Source of the DNA: an uncultured Methanobrevibacter sp.
Lineage (GTDB): Archaea; Methanobacteriota; Methanobacteria; Methanobacteriales; Methanobacteriaceae
Length of the DNA stretch: 11,123 nt
NCBI GenBank assembly: GCA_904501935.1
Contig: CAJGDA010000044.1
Location: 1 to 11,123, forward strand
Direction: 5' to 3'
Under the pieces are notes generated by a model, which worked only from the letters and a program-made list of their open reading frames with translations, made no database searches and was not told where the DNA came from. Positions 1 to 7,209 of the stretch are shown piece by piece. The stretch's first letter is position 1, and the number at the start of each line of letters is the position of its first letter. The position numbers and the translations under genes were made by a program.

Positions 1-1155
<1,155 letters not shown>

Positions 1156-1161
<6 letters not shown>

Positions 1162-1187
1162 ATTTTTCTATTCTATCTCTTTTTTTT
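1156..1187 (+). terminator. Hairpin plus T-run ending leuS
   Basis: GAATAG (1156-1161, including the leuS stop) can pair with CTATTC (1168-1173) across the loop ATTTTT. A run of eight T follows at 1180-1187. Archaeal termination mainly needs the T-run, so the short 6-bp stem may be secondary or accidental. Confidence 0.6.
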
Positions 1188-1263
1188 GAATTAATCTTAA
1201 AATTTAATATTAATTTTGTTTAATGGAAATTGCCTGAATGATATGCTTTTTAACTTATAAAAT

Positions 1264-1281
1264 AAGAAAATTTAATATATT
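1264..1281 (+). promoter_or_regulatory. BRE/TATA promoter of the amino-acid-binding protein gene
   Basis: The purine-rich AAGAAAA (BRE-like, 1264-1270) is followed by TTTAATATATT (TATA-like, 1271-1281). The usual archaeal spacing of about 26 bases from the TATA centre puts transcription start near 1302. That leaves a leader of about 25 bases holding the SD site GAGGG (1316-1320), six bases before the ATG at 1327. A start near 1302 argues against using the ATG at 1300. The rest of 1188-1263 is AT-rich with nothing else recognisable. Confidence 0.55.
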
Positions 1282-1326
1282 TAAAATTAATAAAATTAAA
1301 TGATTTCAAGTTTTAGAGGGATTATT

Positions 1327-2163
1327 ATGAATAAAAAAATAATTTTTATTTTGGCATTATTTCTCGCCACAACATTGATGATAAGCAGCGTGAGTGCTGA
1401 AGGCATCTTAGATTTTATAAGTAGTAATGATACAGACAATAGCAATGACGATACAAAATTCATTGTCGGTTTTAATGCTGCATTTCCACCTTTTGGATAC
1501 AAAGATGATAATGGAAGCTACATCGGTTTTGATTTGGCTTTAGCTGAAGAAGTGGCTAAGAGAAATAATTGGACTTTTGTTGCTCAACCAATTATTGACT
1601 GGAATACTAAAGAAGTCGAACTTAATTCAGGTGTTGTGGACTGCATATGGAGTGAATTCACAATCAACGGAAGAGAATCTGATTATACTTGGTCTGATCC
1701 TTATTTTAACACTTCCCAAGTATTCGTTGTTAAAAATGATTCAAACATTTCATCTGTCAGTGATTTAAAAGGAAAAAATTTAGAAATTCAGGAAGGCAGT
1801 TCTGCACTAGAAACTCTCAACAATAATAATAAAACATTGAAAGCCACATTTGGAGATTTAGTCGAAATTAAAGAATACAATACCGGATTTATGGATTTGG
1901 AATCTGGAGCATGTGACGCATTAATCGCAGATGAAGGAGTGGCTTATTATCATATTGTTGAAAGATTCGGCAATGGCAATTTTAAAATTCTTGATGAAAA
2001 ACTTTCACATGAACAATATGGAATCGGATTTAAAAAAGGAAACATTGAGTTAAGGGACCAAGTTCAAAAAACATTAGATGAAATGTTTAAAGACGGAACT
2101 ATTGATAAGATTGCTCAAAATTATAGCGACTACAAGATTCCTAAAGGCTTAATATACCCATAA
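1327..2163 (+). CDS. Secreted amino-acid-binding protein (ABC transporter SBP_bac_3 family)
   Basis: This is the extracytoplasmic solute-binding subunit of a polar amino-acid ABC importer, 278 residues long. A signal peptide covers residues 1-24 (MNKK, then a hydrophobic stretch, then SVSA before E25). There is no lipobox cysteine. A short linker rich in N, D and S (about 32-44) precedes the binding fold. Family signatures in order are GFNAAFPPFGYKD (48-60), GFDLALAEEVAKR (67-79), INGRESDYTWSDPYF (113-127), where R116 should bind the ligand carboxylate, DLKGKNLEIQEGS (146-158) and CDALIADEGVAYY (196-208), where D202 should bind the ligand amino group. The start was chosen at 1327 because GAGGG lies six bases upstream; the in-frame ATG at 1300 sits at the predicted transcription start and would put residues in front of the signal peptide. 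No permease or ATPase gene is adjacent, so the partner must lie elsewhere. Which amino acid it binds cannot be told from the sequence. Confidence 0.9.
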   Translation: MNKKIIFILALFLATTLMISSVSAEGILDFISSNDTDNSNDDTKFIVGFNAAFPPFGYKDDNGSYIGFDLALAEEVAKRNNWTFVAQPIIDWNTKEVELNSGVVDCIWSEFTINGRESDYTWSDPYFNTSQVFVVKNDSNISSVSDLKGKNLEIQEGSSALETLNNNNKTLKATFGDLVEIKEYNTGFMDLESGACDALIADEGVAYYHIVERFGNGNFKILDEKLSHEQYGIGFKKGNIELRDQVQKTLDEMFKDGTIDKIAQNYSDYKIPKGLIYP

Positions 2164-2168
2164 GGAAA

Positions 2169-2207
2169 ATAAAGATTTTTAAAAAATCTTTATCTTTTTA
2201 TTTTTTT
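2169..2207. terminator. Terminator between convergent genes
   Basis: Perfect 12-base arms, ATAAAGATTTTT (2169-2180) and AAAAATCTTTAT (2182-2193), are separated by one base. T-runs follow on the plus strand at 2195-2199 and 2201-2207. The element lies between the solute-binding protein gene and the 3' end of trmI, so the stem could serve both directions. The T-rich part favours the plus strand. Confidence 0.75.
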
Positions 2208-2938
2208 CATAATTTTCTTGCAAATACAAGATATCCGCTATGGCCAACCATGCGTGTTTTCGGCCTTACACCCTGTTGTCTGACTTCCAGTCCACGTTCT
2301 AAAGTTTCAAGAATTTCAATATCATAAAATCCTAGTTTTTTTGCAACTCGATAAGCTGTTTCAGCCTGATCGATATATGGTGCATAAACGGCCAGCCATC
2401 CTCCAACATTTAAAGCATCCCAAACCTCTTCAAATATCTCAAATGGCTTCGGCAAATCTAAAAAGATTAAATCAATGTTATCTTCATCGATTCCATCCTT
2501 AATATTCTGATTTTTAACATGGATATTGGTTATTCCAAATCTGTCAATATTCTTTTGGGCGACTTCAGCAAAGTCTTCGCGTATTTCATAGGTAAACACT
2601 TCGCCATCAGGACCCACAACATTTCCGAAATTAAGTGCAATGGCTCCAGCACCAGTTCCTGCATCGACTACCCTTGAGCCTGCTCCCAAACCAGTATGTG
2701 CTAAAACCTGTCCAATGTCTTTTTTAATAAGAATTGAACATCTCCTATCCATTATATCGATGAAATCATTGACATTAGGTTTCATGATTTTAAATGTGTG
2801 GTCAAGATGACTTTTTACTTCATCGCCTACATCCGCATTATCTAAAATTTCCGCCTTAACAATTCCCAAATCGCTTTGAAATTCTTCACCAGGCTTTAAA
2901 ACATATTTTTTACCACGTTCATCTAAAATCATCTTCAT
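2207..2938 (-). CDS. trmI: tRNA (adenine-N1)-methyltransferase, TrmI family (A57/A58)
   Basis: This is a cytosolic class I methyltransferase of 243 residues that uses S-adenosylmethionine to make m1A in the T-loop of tRNA. The known archaeal TrmI of Pyrococcus acts on A57 and A58; the same site here is inferred. An N-terminal small domain (about 1-60) leads to MDRRCSILIKKD (63-74). The SAM-binding motif I is VVDAGTGAGAIAL (90-102), followed by the acidic EIRED (118-122). The catalytic-side DLPKPFE spans 161-167, and the family C-terminus VRPKTRMVGHSGYLVFARK runs 224-242. The ATG at 2938 is preferred over the GTG at 2947: that GTG is part of the SD site AGGTG (2949-2945), which sits six bases before the ATG. 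The gene is downstream of htpX with nine bases between them and is probably co-transcribed with it. Confidence 0.9.
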   Translation of the reverse strand: MKMILDERGKKYVLKPGEEFQSDLGIVKAEILDNADVGDEVKSHLDHTFKIMKPNVNDFIDIMDRRCSILIKKDIGQVLAHTGLGAGSRVVDAGTGAGAIALNFGNVVGPDGEVFTYEIREDFAEVAQKNIDRFGITNIHVKNQNIKDGIDEDNIDLIFLDLPKPFEIFEEVWDALNVGGWLAVYAPYIDQAETAYRVAKKLGFYDIEILETLERGLEVRQQGVRPKTRMVGHSGYLVFARKL

Positions 2939-2944
2939 AATATA

Positions 2945-2949
2945 CACCT
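2945..2949 (-). promoter_or_regulatory. SD site that fixes the trmI start
   Basis: On the minus strand AGGTG overlaps the htpX stop TAG and is followed by six bases and then ATG (2938). Its GTG is in frame with trmI, so an automatic call would add three residues (M-Y-I) that are probably not made. Confidence 0.7.
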
Positions 2950-3907
2950 AATTTTCAAGTTCTGCTAATCTTTTTACTCTTTTTAAGGAATCCGGGTGAG
3001 TGGACAATAATTCCATGATTCCATTTTTTCTAGATATTCTAACTTCAGAATTGGCGAGTTTTCTTAACTCCTCATCTGATATTCTTCCATCACCATCAAA
3101 GTCTATTTGCTGGAAATCATTGACATCATGTTTGGCATTATTAATATCATTGACAAAGAATGCACGATTTGTATTCAAATCTGCAATTGTTTGGTCACTG
3201 CATCTTGCAGCTCCATAGGATAATTTATATAATGCAGATACCAATGCTGCAGGTCTGTTTCCGAATTCAACGCTGGCTTCATCAGCATAGTATTCCCTTA
3301 TTCTTGAAATGAATAATACCAATAGCTGACCTACAAGATAGGATACATAACCTAAAATTCCAATAATGACCGCACCGCCGTTATCCCTGTCTCCTGAAAA
3401 CATGAATGATAATGCAATGTAATAACAAATCATTGGAATAACACTTACAACTGTAGTTACAATCATGTCATTGTGTTGGATATGACCCATTTCATGACCG
3501 ATAACAGCTCTTAACTCATCGTGGTCAAGCAATCCTAAAATTGGACGAGTTATAGCAATATGACCACTTCTTTTAGACCTTCCATAAGCGAATGCATTCG
3601 GAATATTGACTTCAGACAAACCGACTTCAGGCTTAGGAATTCCAGCAGCATCAGCCAATTCCTGAACCATCTGATGAATTTGAGGAGCTTCAGCTTCAGA
3701 CAGCGGCCTCACATTCATAGAACGTTTTACCAAGCTTGGTCCGAACCAATATTGCAAAAATACAATCACTAAGCTTGCAACCAACCATATCATATAGCTG
3801 CGAACGCCCAGATATATTCCTGCAATCATAACAAGGAAATAAACAATTGTAAACATTATAATTGATGTCAACCACATTCTTAACTTAAGTTTCCATGTGC
3901 CTTTCAT
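2948..3907 (-). CDS. htpX: HtpX-like membrane zinc protease (M48) with an EF-hand-like insert
   Basis: This is an integral membrane metalloprotease of 319 residues; HtpX proteins degrade damaged or misfolded membrane proteins. Two membrane segments lie at the N-terminus (about 13-33 and 38-56). The cytosolic protease domain carries the zinc motif HEMGH (138-142, in VIGHEMGHIQH), followed by two further hydrophobic segments (about 147-170 and 178-201). The third zinc ligand is in EYYADE (205-210). The family motif STHPDSLKRVKRL closes the protein (302-314). Between the protease core and that motif lies a segment (about 250-295) not usual for HtpX, with the loop DFDGDGRISDEE (269-280) that matches an EF-hand. 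The ATG at 3907 is chosen over the GTG at 3916 because AGGTG (3918-3914) is the SD site, six bases upstream. It is the first gene of the htpX-trmI unit and diverges from rfcS. Confidence 0.93.
   Translation of the reverse strand: MKGTWKLKLRMWLTSIIMFTIVYFLVMIAGIYLGVRSYMIWLVASLVIVFLQYWFGPSLVKRSMNVRPLSEAEAPQIHQMVQELADAAGIPKPEVGLSEVNIPNAFAYGRSKRSGHIAITRPILGLLDHDELRAVIGHEMGHIQHNDMIVTTVVSVIPMICYYIALSFMFSGDRDNGGAVIIGILGYVSYLVGQLLVLFISRIREYYADEASVEFGNRPAALVSALYKLSYGAARCSDQTIADLNTNRAFFVNDINNAKHDVNDFQQIDFDGDGRISDEELRKLANSEVRISRKNGIMELLSTHPDSLKRVKRLAELEN
3068..3103 (-). other. EF-hand-like Ca2+ loop coding segment within htpX
   Basis: The twelve codons give D-F-D-G-D-G-R-I-S-D-E-E (residues 269-280). 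This has acidic residues at loop positions 1, 3 and 5, Gly at 6, Ile at 8 and Glu at 12, the full EF-hand pattern. Flanking stretches that could be helical (NDINNAKHDVNDFQQI before, LRKLANS after) fit a helix-loop-helix. Calcium binding is inferred, not shown. Confidence 0.75.
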
Positions 3908-3913
3908 TACTAA

Positions 3914-3918
3914 CACCT
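3914..3918 (-). promoter_or_regulatory. SD site that fixes the htpX start
   Basis: AGGTG on the minus strand lies six bases before the ATG at 3907, the same arrangement as for trmI. The GTG inside it is in frame and would falsely add M-L-V. Confidence 0.7.
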
Positions 3919-3956
3919 ATAAATTTTTATAAACATTACTTTTCAAATGCTCACTT

Positions 3957-3989
3957 TAATTATATATTAATTGGATTTAATATATTAAA
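3957..3989. promoter_or_regulatory. Divergent promoter region of htpX and rfcS
   Basis: The 148-base gap holds two TATA-like stretches: TAATTATATATTAA (3957-3970) and the perfect palindrome TTTAATATATTAAA (3976-3989). From the second, plus-strand transcription would start near 4009, giving rfcS a leader of about 46 bases. Minus-strand use of the first would start near 3937, giving htpX a leader of about 30 bases. BRE-like purines are weak on both sides, so the exact boxes are uncertain. Confidence 0.45.
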
Positions 3990-4046
3990 AAAGTTAAGCA
4001 AAAAATAATTTAACAACATCATACATAAATGTTACTATAATAAAAT

Positions 4047-4052
4047 GGTGAT
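4047..4052 (+). promoter_or_regulatory. SD site of rfcS
   Basis: GGTGAT matches the archaeal anti-SD core and sits three bases before the ATG at 4056, or five if only GGTG pairs. It supports that start. Confidence 0.65.
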
Positions 4053-4055
4053 TAA

Positions 4056-5003
4056 ATGAGCGGACCATGGGTAGAAAAATATAGACCACAGAAATTAGAA
4101 GACATCGTAGGACAAAAACAAATCGTAGCAAGATTACAAAAGTATGTAGGCGAAGAAAGCATGCCTAATTTGATGTTTACAGGTCCGGCAGGTGTCGGTA
4201 AAACAACCACTGCATTGGCATTGGTAAAATCTATTTTAGGCGAATACTGGAGACAAAACTTTTTAGAATTGAATGCATCTGACGCAAGAGGAATTGACAC
4301 AGTTAGAGACCGCATCAAAAATTTCTGTAGGTTAAAACCTGTTGGTGCCCCATTTAGAATAATATTCCTAGACGAAGTCGACAACATGACAAAAGATGCA
4401 CAGCATGCGCTTCGTCGTGAAATGGAAATGTATACAAAAACCGCCTCATTTATACTCTCCTGTAATTACTCATCAAAGATTATTGACCCAATTCAATCAA
4501 GATGTGCAATATTCAGATTCGCTCCAATTAAAGGCGAGGAAATCAAAGAACGTTTACAGTACATTTGTGAAAATGAAGGATTTGAAACCACTGATGCAGG
4601 ACTCGATACAATTGTTTACTTCGCTGAAGGGGACATGAGAAAGGCAGTGAATGTCCTTCAAGCTGCAGCTTCAGAAGGAGAAGCGATAACCGAAGAAGCA
4701 ATTTATGAAGTCGTTTCAAAAGCAAAACCTCAAGACATTGGAAATATGATAAACAAAGCCTTGATGGGAGACTTTATGGGAGCCCGCAATATCTTAAGAG
4801 ACACTATGGTTTTACAGGGAACCAGTGGAGAAGATATGGTTACTCAAATCTATCAGGATGTTTCCAAAAGAGTAATTGAAGGAAAAATGGATGCTAGCAT
4901 TTACATGGACTTAATTGAAGCAATAGCAGAATGTGATTTTAGAATTAGAGAAGGGGCAAATCCAAGAATACAACTTGAAGCTTTATTAACCCAATTCTTA
5001 TAA
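4056..5003 (+). CDS. rfcS: Replication factor C small subunit (clamp loader)
   Basis: This is the small subunit of the archaeal clamp loader, an AAA+ ATPase that together with RfcL opens the PCNA ring and places it on primed DNA. It has 315 residues, the usual intein-free length. The N-terminus PWVEKYRPQKLEDIVGQ is the RFC box. The P-loop is GPAGVGKTT (43-51), Walker B is IFLDEVD (103-109), sensor 1 is around N137 (SCNYSS), and the arginine finger motif SRC is at 148-150, completing the site of the neighbouring subunit. An AAA+ lid (about 160-225) and a C-terminal collar helix bundle follow. No intein interrupts the P-loop or SRC regions, although inteins occur in RFC genes of some methanogens. 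The gene ends three to nine bases before rfcL, so the two subunits are made from one message. Confidence 0.97.
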   Translation: MSGPWVEKYRPQKLEDIVGQKQIVARLQKYVGEESMPNLMFTGPAGVGKTTTALALVKSILGEYWRQNFLELNASDARGIDTVRDRIKNFCRLKPVGAPFRIIFLDEVDNMTKDAQHALRREMEMYTKTASFILSCNYSSKIIDPIQSRCAIFRFAPIKGEEIKERLQYICENEGFETTDAGLDTIVYFAEGDMRKAVNVLQAAASEGEAITEEAIYEVVSKAKPQDIGNMINKALMGDFMGARNILRDTMVLQGTSGEDMVTQIYQDVSKRVIEGKMDASIYMDLIEAIAECDFRIREGANPRIQLEALLTQFL

Positions 5004-5006
5004 GGT
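5002..5006 (+). promoter_or_regulatory. SD site that decides the rfcL start
   Basis: AAGGT overlaps the rfcS stop TAA. It abuts the first ATG (5007) with no spacer but lies six bases before the second ATG (5013), the spacing seen at other genes here. The second ATG is therefore preferred. Confidence 0.55.
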
Positions 5007-5012
5007 ATGGAA

Positions 5013-6533
5013 ATGTTATGGACTGATAAATACCGACCACAAACCCTCTCAGAAGTTGTCGGAAATAAAAAAGAGATTAAGATAATCACCGACTGGGTTA
5101 ATGCTTGGAAATCAAATGACCCACAAATACCGCTACTATTAGTTGGCCCTCCCGGCATTGGAAAAACAACACTGGCGCAAATCATTGCAAAAGAGTTTTC
5201 AGAGTATATTGAACTCAATGCCAGTGATAAACGTTCCCAAGATGTAATCAAAAGCACAATAGGAGAGTCATCTTCATCAAGATCTCTTTTTGGAGATGAA
5301 TATAAATTAATCATTTTAGACGAAGTGGACGGTATTCACGGAACCAATGACCGTGGTGGCGTAAAGGCCATTGGAGAGATAATCAAAAGCTCAAAACATC
5401 CAATGATTCTAATCGCTAATGATTTTTACTCAAAAAGATTGCAATCCATCAAGCCAAAATGCAATGTAATCAAAATGAAAAAGTCAAGATGGAATTCAAT
5501 TTCTGCACTTTTAAGAAAAATTGCGCAAGCGGAAGGAGTTGAAGTAGAGCCGGCTGCCTTAAAGGAAATAGCTGTTAAATCTCAAGGAGACGTTAGGTCA
5601 GCCATAAATACCTTACAGGCACTAGCTGATAAGGACCATACATTAGGAGTTAGTGATGTTGAAGATATAGTCACTAAAGACACCCGTTCCGATATATTCA
5701 ACGCCATTACAAGTGTTTTAAAAAGCAAAACTCCTGCTCATGTCAAAGAAGCTCTTTGGATTGAAGAAGACCCTACTCTTGTTATGGAATACATTGCAGA
5801 AAACATTCCAAGAGAGTATAAGGATAAAAATGAAATTAAAAAAGCTTATGACTACATCTCAAAAGCGGACATATTCTTTGGAAGGACAAATGTAAGTAGA
5901 AATTACGGTTACTGGAAATATGCGAGTGACTTTATGGGAATTGGTGTAAGCAACTCCAAAAAAGAAACCTATAAGAAATTCACAAAAATCCAAACACCAA
6001 CAATTTTTACAACAATGAGCCGCAATAGAGGTAAAAGAAACCTAAGAGATGACATTGCCGAGAAAATGTCTGAAAAAATGCACATTTCACACTCAATAGC
6101 CATTTCAATGTTTCCTTATCTTGAAATAATGTTTAAAAATGACGAACTTGCTTGGGAAATTTCTGACTTTTTAGGACTTGAAGATCATGAAATCAAAAGA
6201 TTCAGATCAAAAAAGATTCCTAAGAAAGTCGTCGACAAAATGGAAAAGCAAAAAGCTCAAATGAGAGTTGAAGAACGTGATAGGCGTGCTGAAGAGCTTA
6301 AAAATCAAATGATGAATGTCATTCCAGAAGTTGAAGAAACTCAAGAAAATGAACTGCCCTTTGAAATTCCGGGTCTTGAAGCAACAAAAGTTGAAGAGGA
6401 ACCTCCACAAGAAATAGAAGAAGAGGAAACTATTGAAGAGCCGGAAATTGCTGAAGAACCTCAAGAAGAAAAAGTCGAAGAGAAAAAAGAGAAAAAGAAA
6501 ACTGATAAGCAAGTCTCATTATTCAGTTTCTAA
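5013..6533 (+). CDS. rfcL: Replication factor C large subunit with C-terminal PIP box
   Basis: This is the large clamp-loader subunit, 506 residues. In archaea one RfcL joins four RfcS. The N-terminus MLWTDKYRPQTLSEVVGN is the RFC box, the P-loop is GPPGIGKTT (45-53) and Walker B is LIILDEVD (99-106). The SRC arginine finger of RfcS is replaced by KPKC (147-150), as expected for the large subunit. A lid and collar region follow to about residue 400, then a charged helix (about 401-435) and a low-complexity tail rich in Glu and Lys (about 440-498). The protein ends with QVSLFSF (500-506), a PCNA-interacting peptide of the archaeal QxxLFxF kind, with no residue after the last Phe. An alternative ATG at 5007 would add M-E. 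It is co-transcribed with rfcS. Its last five codons, including the stop, overlap the convergent gene on the minus strand. Confidence 0.95.
   Translation: MLWTDKYRPQTLSEVVGNKKEIKIITDWVNAWKSNDPQIPLLLVGPPGIGKTTLAQIIAKEFSEYIELNASDKRSQDVIKSTIGESSSSRSLFGDEYKLIILDEVDGIHGTNDRGGVKAIGEIIKSSKHPMILIANDFYSKRLQSIKPKCNVIKMKKSRWNSISALLRKIAQAEGVEVEPAALKEIAVKSQGDVRSAINTLQALADKDHTLGVSDVEDIVTKDTRSDIFNAITSVLKSKTPAHVKEALWIEEDPTLVMEYIAENIPREYKDKNEIKKAYDYISKADIFFGRTNVSRNYGYWKYASDFMGIGVSNSKKETYKKFTKIQTPTIFTTMSRNRGKRNLRDDIAEKMSEKMHISHSIAISMFPYLEIMFKNDELAWEISDFLGLEDHEIKRFRSKKIPKKVVDKMEKQKAQMRVEERDRRAEELKNQMMNVIPEVEETQENELPFEIPGLEATKVEEEPPQEIEEEETIEEPEIAEEPQEEKVEEKKEKKKTDKQVSLFSF
6483..6501 (-). terminator. T-tracts on the minus strand that may end the aroE transcript
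   Basis: The Lys/Glu codons near the end of rfcL read on the minus strand as T-tracts of four, five and six T separated by C. They begin about 18 bases past the stop of the minus-strand gene. Oligo-T tracts are the main archaeal termination signal, so the coding sequence of one gene may terminate its neighbour. This is inference from composition only. Confidence 0.35.
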
Positions 6534-7205
6534 TTTATTTTTAATGTATTGTGCAGCATTTACAACATTTTCCCTATATTGCGGAGCAACATCTTCTAAA
6601 AATTCAGAGAATGAATTGGCCAACTCATTTTTATTTTTATTTTCTAAAATATCCTTGCCATCCATCTCTAAAAACGAATTGATCCAATCCAAAGGAACAT
6701 TAATCAAGGGATAGATTTCATCGGAGTTTCTGGAATAATTCAAACCCTCACCGGAAAAAATGCCTTCAAATATATCATTAACCTGGTCATCTAAAATCAA
6801 GGGATTGATTTTTAAGTCGTATTCACCTTCATGAACAAGTTTTACGCCATATTTACGAGTATAAGGTTCCATAAGCAATTCAATGATAAAATTATCTTCC
6901 GGCATTAGAATGCAAGAGTTTGGCTCGATTTCCAAAGCCAAATGTTTGGATGACTTTGAACAGATTTTTTGAAACAGCTTGTTTCTTACAACTTCGATTT
7001 CAGGATACTGCTTCATAAAGGTAGCTTCACGTGTTCTTGAAAACTTTGAAAATCTCAAATTGTTAATGTAAATCTTTTGTGGAGTATATGAAATAAAGCG
7101 AGTGTCCACTCCTATTATCTTTAAAAATTTCAATACGTCCTTTTTAGAATTTGTAAATTCTTCTTTTTCGTCATTTAATCCTGAAACGTCAAACATCAAA
7201 TCCAT
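6519..7205 (-). CDS. Unrecognised protein encoded after aroE
   Basis: I do not recognise this family. The 228-residue product has no signal peptide or membrane segment and should be cytosolic. It has two cysteines (C82, C98), so the paired Cys sets of zinc-ribbon proteins are absent. No P-loop, PP-loop SGG motif or GxGxxG motif is visible. The middle has well-patterned hydrophobic segments, such as HLALEIEPNSCILMPEDNF (88-106) followed by the helix IIELLMEPYTRKYGVKL (107-123). A predicted alpha-helical, Asn/Glu/Lys-rich end covers about 170-228. Base use matches its neighbours, and it is a clean frame starting four bases after the aroE stop, which supports a real gene translated by coupling. 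No good SD site precedes the ATG at 7205; a second ATG at 7196 is possible. The 3' end overlaps rfcL by 15 bases. Its place after aroE does not by itself imply a role in shikimate metabolism. Confidence 0.8.
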   Translation of the reverse strand: MDLMFDVSGLNDEKEEFTNSKKDVLKFLKIIGVDTRFISYTPQKIYINNLRFSKFSRTREATFMKQYPEIEVVRNKLFQKICSKSSKHLALEIEPNSCILMPEDNFIIELLMEPYTRKYGVKLVHEGEYDLKINPLILDDQVNDIFEGIFSGEGLNYSRNSDEIYPLINVPLDWINSFLEMDGKDILENKNKNELANSFSEFLEDVAPQYRENVVNAAQYIKNKLETE

Positions 7206-7209
7206 ATTA

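Noticed and set aside
1300..1326. Upstream ATG at 1300 as the start of the solute-binding protein
   Set aside because: It lies at the predicted transcription start, lacks an SD site and would place nine residues before a normal signal peptide; GAGGG is well placed for the ATG at 1327.
3993..4014. Inverted repeat GTTAA...TTAAC near the predicted rfcS transcription start as an operator
   Set aside because: Only five bases per arm with a 12-base spacer in very AT-rich DNA; expected by chance and without a known regulator.
6207..6512. Antisense 101-codon frame rich in Phe and Leu on the minus strand
   Set aside because: It is the mirror of Lys/Glu codons in rfcL, has no SD site and its composition has no protein-like pattern beyond that mirror effect.
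4056..6533. Possible inteins in rfcS or rfcL
   Set aside because: Inteins occur in RFC genes of some archaea, but both genes have normal lengths and unbroken P-loop and Walker B regions, and rfcS has an unbroken SRC motif.
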